NCBI GenBank assembly: GCA_029263315.1
Contig: JAJCXR010000010.1
Location: 1 to 33,215 of the forward strand
Source: Acidobacteriota bacterium
GTDB taxonomy: Bacteria > Acidobacteriota > Thermoanaerobaculia > Multivoradales > J023
Length of the DNA: 33,215 nucleotides
Direction: 5' to 3'
Each line of letters starts with the position of its first letter. Positions within the stretch are counted from its first letter, which is position 1. The translations under genes and the position numbers were made by a program. Below, piece after piece: positions 16,193-24,411 of the stretch. Below the pieces are notes generated by a model. The model did not search any database and was not told where the DNA came from. It was given only the letters and a program-made list of their open reading frames with translations.

Positions 16193-18055
16193 ATGAAGAG
16201 ACTGCCCTGTTGGATCTTGCTGCTGCTTTGCGCGGTGATCGCCTCGCCCGCCTTGCAGGCCGACACCGCCCCCACCCGGACCCTGACCTTCAGCAACCAG
16301 TGTCCCTACGATGTCTGGCTCACGGCGGTGGGCTCCAACGCCAGCAACATTCCGTGCTCCCCGAGCACCACCAACGCCCAGGGCAACTGCCCCAGCGGCA
16401 ACATCTGCTACGACAAGAACGCCAACACCAACTACTGCGTGGCGGGTACCACCAAGTCGACGACTTTTCCCATCTCGTCCACCAGTGACATCAACTTGAC
16501 GCCGAGCGGCTGCGCGTCTGGCAACCAGGTGACGGACACCGGGAGCCCGCTGTGGGGTCAATGCACCTGCAATAGCGCTAGCGACTGCGCCTCGGGCCAA
16601 GTCTGCTCCACCGTCGAGAAGGGCATCCAGCAGTGCTACTGGGGTTATGACTTGCCGCAAGGGGGCAAGCTGGCGGCCGACACCGGTACGGCCCGGACCC
16701 TGCAGCTCAAGGTCAAAGCCAACAGCACCGACTCTGGCGCCGTGGTGTCCAGCGGCAAGTTCTTCGTCAAGCTGGCCTGCGACGAGAACGGCACCTGCCT
16801 GTCGGACAACTCCAAGGGGGCGCCCGCGTCCCTGGTGGAATTCACCTTCCAGAACGATAACGACTGGTACGACGTGTCCTACATCAACGGCGTCAATGCC
16901 CCAATGGCCATGTACCCGGTCACCAGCACGGGCAACGACTACGAAAGCTCCGACCCGTATCGCTGCCAGGCTGCTGGCGGCGGCAGCGAGATTTACGGCG
17001 ACATCAACACCTTTCAAACCCAGAACGGCCTGACTCCGAACAAGGAGCTGGAGAAGTTCGTCTGCACCAACGACTACGACACCACCTTGGGGACGTCCAA
17101 AGTGGGCTTCAACTTCGTCAGCCAGGTCCGAGGCAAGGCGACGTCCTGCACCAAGAACAGCGAGTGCGGCACCGGCCAGGTCTGTGGCCTGACGCTGCAA
17201 AACGTCACCGGCAACCAGACCGCTACTCAGTGCGGCCAGCGCCTGGGCTATTGGACCTACGCCCAGCTCTGCGGCGCCAACAGCAGCTACCGGAACGACG
17301 GCTTGGGCATCCGCTGCGACCAGACGGCGGACCTGGCCTACGCCCTGTGCAAGAACCAGGCGGGCCTCAGCGACACCGGCCCCGGCCGCAGTTGCTTCAA
17401 CGCCAACACCACGTCGTCCGGCCAGACCTGCTGCGGCTACGAAGCCTGGGCCGCCGCCGACGGCACGGCTCAGCCCTTGGGCCCCGGCGACGCGGCGGTC
17501 CAGGGTGTCGTCACGACCACGTGGAGCAGCGCCATCCTCCCCAAGCTGCTGCCCATCAAGCAGGGCTGCTACCTGGCCTACTCCTTCCAGTACGACGACC
17601 CGTACTCCACCTTCACCTGTGCCTCGAAAAGTGGCCTCAACAGCGTCGACTACCACGTCGACCTGTGCCCCGGCGGTGCCTCCGCGGGCATCAACCCACC
17701 GACGCAAGGCGCCTGCGTGCCCAAGGTGCCCAACGGCTACCAAGCCGCCAACTTCACCGCCGCACCGCCGTCGGGTATCACCTTGAAGATCCAGCGCTGC
17801 GACGCCAGCGGCACCAAATGCACCCAGACGCTCTCCCCGACGCCGCCGAGCTCACCCATCTACACCGCCAAAAAGGGATCGTGGACCTATCTCTTCACCG
17901 CCACCAATGGGGCGAACGTCACCCAGAGCTGCAAATTCGAGATCCCCGAAAAGGGCTGCATCCAGCGCCTCGACGTCTCCGGCAACTGCAAGACGTGGCA
18001 GGTGGCTACGGACGGTGCGTGGCAGAACCGGGCCGTTCAGATTCCGAACTTCTGA
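16193..18055 (+). CDS. secreted thaumatin-like, cysteine-rich protein
   Basis: A 620-residue exported protein. The ATG follows AGGAG by about 6 bp, and the signal peptide (MKRLPCWILLLLCAVIASPALQA) is cleaved near residue 23. It opens with the thaumatin/PR5 first strand (TLTFSNQCPYDVWLTAVG). Further thaumatin signatures include WYDVSYINGVNAPM (about 225), and DPYSTFTCAS with SVDYHVDLCP near 470-500. It is far longer than typical thaumatins (about 200-250 residues). Three short cysteine modules of the form C-x3-G-x2-C (about residues 63, 130 and 323) and a C-terminal Ig-like segment account for part of the excess. Plant thaumatins bind or cleave beta-glucans; a secreted antifungal or glycan-binding role is inference. 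The frame is intact although its surroundings are decayed. Confidence 0.85.
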   Translation: MKRLPCWILLLLCAVIASPALQADTAPTRTLTFSNQCPYDVWLTAVGSNASNIPCSPSTTNAQGNCPSGNICYDKNANTNYCVAGTTKSTTFPISSTSDINLTPSGCASGNQVTDTGSPLWGQCTCNSASDCASGQVCSTVEKGIQQCYWGYDLPQGGKLAADTGTARTLQLKVKANSTDSGAVVSSGKFFVKLACDENGTCLSDNSKGAPASLVEFTFQNDNDWYDVSYINGVNAPMAMYPVTSTGNDYESSDPYRCQAAGGGSEIYGDINTFQTQNGLTPNKELEKFVCTNDYDTTLGTSKVGFNFVSQVRGKATSCTKNSECGTGQVCGLTLQNVTGNQTATQCGQRLGYWTYAQLCGANSSYRNDGLGIRCDQTADLAYALCKNQAGLSDTGPGRSCFNANTTSSGQTCCGYEAWAAADGTAQPLGPGDAAVQGVVTTTWSSAILPKLLPIKQGCYLAYSFQYDDPYSTFTCASKSGLNSVDYHVDLCPGGASAGINPPTQGACVPKVPNGYQAANFTAAPPSGITLKIQRCDASGTKCTQTLSPTPPSSPIYTAKKGSWTYLFTATNGANVTQSCKFEIPEKGCIQRLDVSGNCKTWQVATDGAWQNRAVQIPNF

Positions 18056-18063
18056 GCCCGTTG

Positions 18064-18088
18064 GGGGATCGAGGGCTACTCGATCCCC
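18064..18088 (+). terminator. strong hairpin after the thaumatin-like gene
   Basis: A perfect 10-bp stem (GGGGATCGAG/CTCGATCCCC) with a 5-base loop begins 8 bp after the stop codon. No T-run follows, so it may end transcription with help or protect the 3' end. Confidence 0.6.
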
Positions 18089-18204
18089 AGTCGCCGCAAC
18101 GGCTGTTCGTACCTATGCGGTTGGGGGCCTCGCCCTTCGTGGGCAGCCCAGTGATTGATGGGCCATGGTAGGTATGCCGGACAGAGCTGGGAGTCAAAGA
18201 AACC

Positions 18205-19704
18205 ATGGGTTCGTCCGGTCGATTTGTCCTGCCAATTTATGGGTCGAGTGTTTTGAGTCTCTCCCAAGTCGATTTTCGAGGCCGTGATGAAGCCTTTGAA
18301 GAAATCTCGCAGTGGATGAGATATCTTCAGATCATGCATGAGGAGATTCGAAAAAAGCTCGTGGGATTCGAACGCGATGAATTGGTGGAGCTGATCGAGA
18401 GCCTTCTTGGAATGGACGATGCGATCGACCAGAAGATCGCTGCGTTTGCGATGCGCCGGGCTCCTTCTGCGCATATGGATGCGTTGCGACAGTGGATCGA
18501 TGGCTGGACGAATGGGCGTGGCGTCGTCTCGTACCGCCAAAGTTTCGATCTGGCTGACGAGGTTGTAAGGGTCGTGAAAGTGATGGCAGCTCTTGTTGAG
18601 AGCGAGTCTGAAGATCCGAGCTCAGTTTTGGACTTGGTCGAGCTGTTCCTGCAGTCCGGTGGTGCGGTTCTAGAAAGCACGGACGACTCATCCGGTGCCG
18701 TGTCGGGCGAATTCCGGGAAGCGGCCGAGCTTTGGCTTTGGGCGGCGAAGCAATGCCGGGATGCTGGCCTGGATGACGACTGGAGCAGGCGTGTTGAGAA
18801 GCTGATGGAATCAGATGGGTATGGCTTGCTCGATCTCCTGCTGCCGAGGTCTTCCATCTTGCTGACGGATTCCGAGTTGTGGGATCTGGCGGCGCGCTAC
18901 GAATCACAGATCAAGGAAAGCTTGGGGGAGTCTTGGGAAGCAAGATCTGCTTCGACCCGGCTTGGAATGGTGGCGGAAGCTTTGCAGGATTCGGAGCTTT
19001 ATGTTCGTTCGGTCTGTCTAAAGAGCCCCAATCTCAACACGCTACAGAAGGCGAATATCGTCGAGAAGCACCTCGAATTCGACAATCCCGAAGGAGCGCT
19101 CGGATGGCTCGAGGAACCCTGGGACGGAGATGAGTGGCACCGTTTAGACCTATTGGCGCGGACCTTTGCGGCTCTAGGGCATATCGGCGAAGTCATCGAG
19201 ATTCGCCGTCAGATCTGGGATCTGAGACCTTCGACGAGGACGCTGGAAGGCCTCCTAGGGGTTCTTCCGGCCGAAGAACAGCCAGCCTCGAATGAAGAGG
19301 CGAGGCAACGTGCTGCGACTATCCCAGACCTAGAGACTGCTCTAGAGCTGTTACTCTTTCTAGGCCAATCCGAGGATGCTTCTGGCCTGCTGCTCCAGCG
19401 AAGAGAAGAGCTCAGCGGCAATTCCTATTATTCTCTGCCGGCAATGAGTGAGCAGTTTGAATCCAGCTCCCAGTTCCTGGCATCGACACTGATCCATCGG
19501 GCTCTCCTTGATTCGATTCTAGATCGTGGCTATAGCAGGGCCTATCACCACGCGGCTCGCTACTACGCTCATTTGGGGCGACTGGAGGCCAAAGTCTTGG
19601 ACTGGCACGGGGTCGACGGGCATAGGATGTATCTGAGTGACTTGTGGGATCAGCACCGTCGCAAGCGGGCGTTTTGGTCCCGTGTCGGCGGGGCGCCGGG
19701 GTAA
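18205..19704 (+). CDS. DUF6880 family protein
   Basis: An all-helical 499-residue protein without signal peptide. Its C-terminal third carries the features I associate with DUF6880: STLIHRALLDSILDRGYSRAYHHAARYYAHL, then a W-x-G-V spacing, then HRRKRAFWSRV. The function of that family is unknown. The ATG at 18205 has no good ribosome site. The ATG at 18316 is in frame and nearer to where the conserved helices begin (EEIRKKLVGFERDELVELI), so the first 37 residues may not be translated, or the original N-terminus may be lost. Codon use and length look intact. It stands alone between the thaumatin-like gene and integrase debris. Confidence 0.75.
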   Translation: MGSSGRFVLPIYGSSVLSLSQVDFRGRDEAFEEISQWMRYLQIMHEEIRKKLVGFERDELVELIESLLGMDDAIDQKIAAFAMRRAPSAHMDALRQWIDGWTNGRGVVSYRQSFDLADEVVRVVKVMAALVESESEDPSSVLDLVELFLQSGGAVLESTDDSSGAVSGEFREAAELWLWAAKQCRDAGLDDDWSRRVEKLMESDGYGLLDLLLPRSSILLTDSELWDLAARYESQIKESLGESWEARSASTRLGMVAEALQDSELYVRSVCLKSPNLNTLQKANIVEKHLEFDNPEGALGWLEEPWDGDEWHRLDLLARTFAALGHIGEVIEIRRQIWDLRPSTRTLEGLLGVLPAEEQPASNEEARQRAATIPDLETALELLLFLGQSEDASGLLLQRREELSGNSYYSLPAMSEQFESSSQFLASTLIHRALLDSILDRGYSRAYHHAARYYAHLGRLEAKVLDWHGVDGHRMYLSDLWDQHRRKRAFWSRVGGAPG

Positions 19705-19765
19705 GATCGGACGATTCTATGGGCTGAATTTTTCAACTATTTGGACGGTGCCCGGTCCTCAGAAG

Positions 19766-20050
19766 CTAGCGTGGAAGAGGTCGAGCTTTGTATCGGAGCG
19801 AGATCAGCCTGAGAAGAGTTTTAGAGGTGAGGCGACTTCCGTCGTCTTTCTGGCGTCGACCCGTCAACGAAGCCGCCAGCCCCGACCCGATCTGCTCATT
19901 CGCCTGCCGCAGCGGATCATCCGCCAAGTGTGCATACCGCTGCGTCGTCGCGATCTTTGAATGCCCGAGCAGCTTCCCGACGACGACCAGATTGTGGCCG
20001 ATGGCCGCGAGATTGGTCAGAGGGGAAGTATTGCTGACGATGAGCCTCAG
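19766..20050 (-). pseudogene. in-frame chimera: DUF3368 N-terminus joined to a tyrosine recombinase C-terminus
   Basis: Reading from a CTG at 20050, the frame begins RLIVSNTSPLTNLAAIG, the typical start of DUF3368 (PIN-like) proteins that pair with UPF0175. It then passes without a stop into HNLVVVGKLLGHSKIATTQR and YAHLADDPLRQ, the last part of a tyrosine recombinase including the GH motif and the nucleophile Tyr. It ends at TAG 19766-19768. The frame is 94 codons long. A complete DUF3368 protein has about 150-160 residues, and the recombinase part lacks most of its catalytic domain, so neither activity is expected. It overlaps the end of the UPF0175 gene by 4 bp, as toxin genes often do. 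No ATG, GTG or TTG start exists, so a translated product is uncertain. Confidence 0.7.
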
Positions 20051-20271
20051 GCATCGAGCTGGCGAAGGGTCTCGAGGTCCTGGCTCAGATCGTCGTCATC
20101 GAAATGGGGTGGGATGCGACGACTCCCCAGAATCTGGCGAAACTCCCAGAGGGATAGGCCAGCAAGCTCATGGGCCTTGCCCACAGAGAGGCGTCCTTGC
20201 TCGTAGAGGTGGATGGCCAGCTCGGTTTGCATTTCGGCACGTGGCTCAAAAATCTCAAGGCGCAAGGTCAC
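20047..20271 (-). CDS. UPF0175 family antitoxin-like protein
   Basis: A 74-residue protein beginning at GTG 20271, with a TGAGG ribosome site about 4 bp upstream. The central segment LAIHLYEQGRLSVGKAHELAGLSLWEFRQIL matches the UPF0175 helix-turn-helix-like core, and the C-terminal PPHFDDDDLSQDLETL is the usual acidic tail. UPF0175 genes commonly sit just before DUF3368 PIN-like genes as likely toxin-antitoxin pairs. Here the partner is only an N-terminal stub fused to integrase sequence, so this looks like an orphan antitoxin. Length and motifs look complete. Confidence 0.8.
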   Translation of the reverse strand: MTLRLEIFEPRAEMQTELAIHLYEQGRLSVGKAHELAGLSLWEFRQILGSRRIPPHFDDDDLSQDLETLRQLDA

Positions 20272-20768
20272 CGGCCTCAGAATCCCGACGACTGATCCCC
20301 GCTCACTCCGTCCCCACCTATCCCTGTGGCAAGCCCTTCCAGGTCATCCCCTAGGCGGGCCCCTCAGGGATTCTCTTCGCCATGCCATAGCCAGGCTGCC
20401 CGCCGCGATGGAAGCCCGTCTGAGGGTCGTGCCAGGGCCTGGGAACGGGCGAATCCCGTCCCGCCGGTTAGGTCCTATCCCCGTTCTATTTCGTTCCTAT
20501 CCCCGTTCCATTCCAAGAGCGACGATTCCGCCGACGTCTTGCGAGGAATCCGTCGTCTGCTGGTTGACTGCCCTGGGCGTTCGGCCGTACTTCTACTTCC
20601 ACACCGAAAAGACACTCGACCGCCGAAGTGGAGAAGGAGACGACAGGCGACGCCGACGGGGGAGCGTTTGGCTCCGCGTTCGGAATCCAAGACCGTTGAT
20701 TCTAAAGGCGTACGAGTTTGAGGAGGCAGCACCCGTGCCGCGAATTGTCATTTCAGTGCTGCCGAGCC
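20272..20768. other. non-coding spacer with a short direct repeat
   Basis: No gene is supported on either strand. The stretch contains two 14-bp copies of TCCTATCCCCGTTC at 20473-20486 and 20495-20508 (22-bp period), which may be the end of a lost mobile element. Near its right end is a hairpin just past the TPR gene. Confidence 0.45.
20725..20763 (-). terminator. possible hairpin after the TPR lipoprotein gene
   Basis: An 8-bp perfect inverted repeat (GGCAGCAC/GTGCTGCC) with a 23-base loop starts about 5 bp beyond the TPR gene stop on the minus strand. The long loop and lack of a T-run make this a weak terminator call. Confidence 0.35.
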
Positions 20769-22493
20769 CTAGTTTGGATCGACCTCGGGTTCACGGATCG
20801 CCGAGAGGCTGAGCTCAGGAATTGGAGGACCGTTCTCCCCGCTTCTCGACGATGTGGGTTCTAGAGCGGGCTCGCCGGGGAGACGACTCAAGGTCTGCGG
20901 CTCTCCGTCCTCCCAGACCGTTCGCGTAGGGTGGCTAGACCGGTATCGAGACAGGCGGGCTCGAGCCGCCGCGGGGTCGATGCGCCCACTTCTCTCGACG
21001 GCCTGGACAGCGCCCTCTTGCCAACGCACCGCGTCGGAGAACTGGCCCAGCGCTGCGTATGCCATCGCTAGGGTTTCGATCTGTTGGAAGTGGACCCGGG
21101 ATCCTTGCGGGAAGCGCACGAGATCGAGCGCCCGGGCTCCGTCCCGCAGGCCTTCGATCGGGCTCGTCGCCAGCACTCTCGCGAGGAGGTGGTGGAGCGC
21201 CGCGGCCTCTGGGTATTTCGCGGTAGCCGACTCCAGCTCGGCCAAAGAAGATTCCCAGTTGCCTTGGCGGAGCTGACATACGACGTGCCCAAATCGTGCG
21301 TTGGCGTGAGTCGGTTCAGAATCGAGGATTTTCGCATAGTGCTTGAGAGCCGTTTCACAGCGCCCCGCGCTGCGCTCTAGGGACGCTAGACGGAATTGGG
21401 CTCGTCGGAAGTCCGGATCTAGCTCCAGGGCGCGGAGAAAGTGCGCGCGTGCCTCTTCGGGGGAAGCTGCCTCTGCCAGGACACCGAGCTGATGGTGAAT
21501 TGGTGGGTAGCCCGGTAGCCCGTCTACAGCCAGCAGGAGCTGCTCGTGCGCGGCTTGCGAATTACCAAGTCGCCGTTCGACCAGTCCGAGCAAGAAGTTG
21601 AGGTGCGGATCCTCGCCGTCGTCCGCCAACAGGTCGAGCAGCCCCTGTTTCGCTTCCTCGAGCCGTCCAGTCTCGAAGAGGCGCTCTGCCACCTTCAGTC
21701 TCGTCGCGCTCTGCACCCGCCGTAGCTGCTCGACGTCTGCCATCCACGGGTCGTCAAGGGGAAGCACAACACGCTCGTCGTTGCGTCGGATACTTGCGCG
21801 CTTCAGGTGGTGGCGGGCAAGCTCCAGGTCTCCGGCATCCCGTGCGGCCATCGCGAGGGCGTAGTGGACCGAGGTCGCGTCTGGTGCCTCCAGGAGAATC
21901 GCCCGAAAGGCCTCGATCGCGCTCTGCAAGTCTCCCCGTTCTTGCGCCAGTCGTGCCAGCCCGTTGTGTGCGCGGACACACCCGGGAGCCAACTCCAAGG
22001 CGCGGTCGAAGTGACGGCTCGCCTTGTCATGGGCGCCGAGATCGAGCTCGACTTCTCCCAGCGCCACGAAGGCTGGAACGTAGTCTTCCGCTGCGATCAC
22101 GGAGAGCAGGAGATCCCGGGCCTCTTCGACTTCGTCGAGACGGAGGGCGATCGTCGCCTGGAGGTATCGCCAGGTGGGTTCTGAGGGTTCGAGCCGAGTG
22201 GCGTTCCGATATCCGGCCGCAGCGGTGGCAAGGAGCCGATGGGCATGGAACCAATTGGCGAGATTGGCCCAGGCCAGAGCGCGGTCGGCGCGCGTAGAGT
22301 CTTCCTGAGCGTCGACCACCGCCAGGGTCTCCCGGCGGCCTTGGTATTGGCGCCGGATCTGTCGCTCCATCGAGGCGAGCCCCTCCGGATCCGGGATCTC
22401 TTCCAGGACCGGCTGTGGGTCGCCGCAGGCCAGGCCGAAGAGAACCAGACACAGGCCGAGAATCGTGGCGACTCGCCGGCCCAGGGAGCTCAA
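20769..22493 (-). CDS. TPR-repeat lipoprotein
   Basis: A 574-residue protein. Its start is best placed at TTG 22493, which overlaps the upstream stop as TTGA and has AGGAG about 6 bp before it. A lipoprotein signal (ATILGLCLVLFGLAC) puts the acylated Cys near residue 20. The body is a long run of tetratricopeptide repeats (about 60-530), including YVPAFVALGEVELDLGAHDK and ASRHFDRALELAPGCVRAHN. The tail is proline-rich. TPR arrays bind proteins; as a lipoprotein it probably works at a membrane face in the periplasm. It is translationally coupled to the CRTAC1 gene, so the two products probably act together. Confidence 0.9.
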   Translation of the reverse strand: MSSLGRRVATILGLCLVLFGLACGDPQPVLEEIPDPEGLASMERQIRRQYQGRRETLAVVDAQEDSTRADRALAWANLANWFHAHRLLATAAAGYRNATRLEPSEPTWRYLQATIALRLDEVEEARDLLLSVIAAEDYVPAFVALGEVELDLGAHDKASRHFDRALELAPGCVRAHNGLARLAQERGDLQSAIEAFRAILLEAPDATSVHYALAMAARDAGDLELARHHLKRASIRRNDERVVLPLDDPWMADVEQLRRVQSATRLKVAERLFETGRLEEAKQGLLDLLADDGEDPHLNFLLGLVERRLGNSQAAHEQLLLAVDGLPGYPPIHHQLGVLAEAASPEEARAHFLRALELDPDFRRAQFRLASLERSAGRCETALKHYAKILDSEPTHANARFGHVVCQLRQGNWESSLAELESATAKYPEAAALHHLLARVLATSPIEGLRDGARALDLVRFPQGSRVHFQQIETLAMAYAALGQFSDAVRWQEGAVQAVERSGRIDPAAARARLSRYRSSHPTRTVWEDGEPQTLSRLPGEPALEPTSSRSGENGPPIPELSLSAIREPEVDPN

Positions 22494-24352
22494 AGACTCT
22501 CCTGAAGCCGTTCTGAACCCTTGACGAGAGTATGGTAGCGACCGACGGCTAGGTGCGCGAAGTGCTCGGTGGCCCCGTCGGGCCATTGCACCCGGACTCG
22601 GACCGCAGCCGGGGCACCTTCTAGGTCACCTAACCCGAAGAGCACCCGCGGGTCGCCCGCAGAAAGATAGCTGGCTCCGGTCCGAGCTCGCCGTACCCGG
22701 GGAGGCGCCCCGTCGAGCAGCAACTCCACGCGCGTGCCGAGCATGTCCCGCCGGCCTGCCATTCCAACGAGCCGCAGGCCGACCCAGGCTCGATCCTGAC
22801 CGACGCGATTGATCAGCAGACGAGCCGGCCCTCCGCTATTGAACACCACCAGATCCGGATCGCCATCGTTGTCGACGTCGCCGACTGCGAGACCACGGCT
22901 CGTCTCGGCTCGAGTGAAGGAGTCTCCGGCTTGGCTCGTGACGTCCTCAAAGTTCAGCGAGCCGTCCCTGTCCCCGCCCTGATTTAGGAACAGCTGATTG
23001 GGTTGATCGTAAGGGAAGCTGTCACCGGCCGCTTCCAATTCCGGAACCGTCGCGACCGCTCCGTGAACGGCCGCGAGATCGAGCCAGCCGTCATTGTCGA
23101 CATCGAGGATGACCGCACCGAAGCCGGTGTATGGGGTGCTCTGGCGCATCCCTGAAGCCCGGCTCCGATCCGAGAACATGCCCCGGCCGTCATTGAGGTA
23201 GACGGTGTTGGTATCGCCCACGAGATGGGTCATGAAGAGATCCTCGTCGCCGTCGTTGTCGAGGTCCCCGACGTCTACGCCCATGCTGGCCTGTGCCTTC
23301 CCTTCGAGGTCCAGAGCGCTGCCGGTGAGAAGCCCCCATTCCTCGAAGCCGAGGTGCTGGCCGGGGCCGAGGCCCTGGTTGTGCCAGAGCTGGTTCGGCA
23401 TCAGGTCGTTGGCGACATAGAAGTCGATCCATCCGTCGGAGTCGAAGTCGGCGGCAACGACTCCGAGGCCAGACCCGCCGTCGCTCACCAATAGCCCCGC
23501 CTGAGCGGTTGCGTCTACGAACGTGCCGTCTCCCTTGTTCCGGAATAGGCGATCGTGTTCGCCAGAGTACGCTTGCGGGCCGCAATAGTCGGGGCGTCCT
23601 GTCGGTCCCCGACACTGGCGGTGCGAGCCGATCCGAAAGTCGACGTACGTGGTTACGAAAAGATCCAACCAGCCGTCGCGGTCGAAGTCGAGGAAGATCG
23701 CGCTTGTCGACCAGCGCGGATCATCGACGCCGGCCATCAAAGTTCGGTCTTCGAACGTCCCGTCCCCTCGGTTGCGCCAGAGCTGATTCGATCCGAAGTT
23801 CGTGACGTAGAGGTCTGGCCATCCGTCGTTGTCAATGTCACCGACCGCCACGCCCATGCCATAGCCGTTCGACGCGAGACCGCTCGCTTCCGTGACGTCT
23901 CGCCAGGCTACCGGACTTCCCGTGGATCCTGCGGAGGGGTTCGGCTCGGAAAGGTAGAGACGATCGTGAAGAGCTCCGACGGGCGGAACGATGGCGGCAG
24001 TTGGTCGGCTGCCGTCGAGCGTACTCCCCTGGACGGCATAGAGGTCGAGGTCGCCATCCCCGTCAACGTCGACCAGTGCGCCTCCCGGGCCGCCTATCTC
24101 TGGGAAGTAGTAGCGCCCCGTCGCGCCGTTGTCGTGCAGGACGTCGAGGCCAGAAGCCTCCGTCTCGTCTGTGAAAAGAAGCTGCTCCTTGCCCTGGTCT
24201 TCGGGGCCCTGATCTTCCGGAGCTCCTGAGATCGAGGGAGACTCACCGCAGCCCCAGATTGCGATCGTCGCGAACAGGAGGAGCCAGGTCGGGGCAGCTC
24301 GCGAAACCGAACCCGGTTCGTGGCTCCGCTCGCGCCTTGGATCTGATTTCAC
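22490..24352 (-). CDS. CRTAC1-type FG-GAP/ASPIC lipoprotein
   Basis: An exported protein of 620 residues. The GTG at 24352 with GGAGG 8 bp upstream is preferred; an in-frame ATG at 24388 with a weak ribosome site would add 12 residues. The lipobox is AIWGC. Repeated calcium-binding FG-GAP/VCBS blades of the form DxDxDGxxDL run through residues about 85-520 (for example DVDGDGDLDLYAV and DIDNDGWPDLYVTNFG), forming a beta-propeller. The C-terminus is an ASPIC/UnbV domain (GTRVELLLDGAP through VRVQWPDGATEHF). Family members are secreted or surface proteins, often next to TPR proteins in Acidobacteriota and Planctomycetota, and their function is unclear. It is coupled to the TPR lipoprotein gene downstream. 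Confidence 0.93.
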   Translation of the reverse strand: MKSDPRRERSHEPGSVSRAAPTWLLLFATIAIWGCGESPSISGAPEDQGPEDQGKEQLLFTDETEASGLDVLHDNGATGRYYFPEIGGPGGALVDVDGDGDLDLYAVQGSTLDGSRPTAAIVPPVGALHDRLYLSEPNPSAGSTGSPVAWRDVTEASGLASNGYGMGVAVGDIDNDGWPDLYVTNFGSNQLWRNRGDGTFEDRTLMAGVDDPRWSTSAIFLDFDRDGWLDLFVTTYVDFRIGSHRQCRGPTGRPDYCGPQAYSGEHDRLFRNKGDGTFVDATAQAGLLVSDGGSGLGVVAADFDSDGWIDFYVANDLMPNQLWHNQGLGPGQHLGFEEWGLLTGSALDLEGKAQASMGVDVGDLDNDGDEDLFMTHLVGDTNTVYLNDGRGMFSDRSRASGMRQSTPYTGFGAVILDVDNDGWLDLAAVHGAVATVPELEAAGDSFPYDQPNQLFLNQGGDRDGSLNFEDVTSQAGDSFTRAETSRGLAVGDVDNDGDPDLVVFNSGGPARLLINRVGQDRAWVGLRLVGMAGRRDMLGTRVELLLDGAPPRVRRARTGASYLSAGDPRVLFGLGDLEGAPAAVRVRVQWPDGATEHFAHLAVGRYHTLVKGSERLQESL

Positions 24353-24411
24353 CCGGACTTCCTCCGAAAGCCGACTCACAAAGCCCATGACGCGCCCTAT
24401 TTTCGTCGCGT

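Noticed and set aside
16160..17743. Long 527-codon minus-strand ORF opposite the thaumatin-like gene
   Set aside because: It is a GC-rich shadow dominated by Ala, Gly, Val and Arg with no domain. The plus-strand gene has signal peptide, ribosome site and thaumatin motifs.
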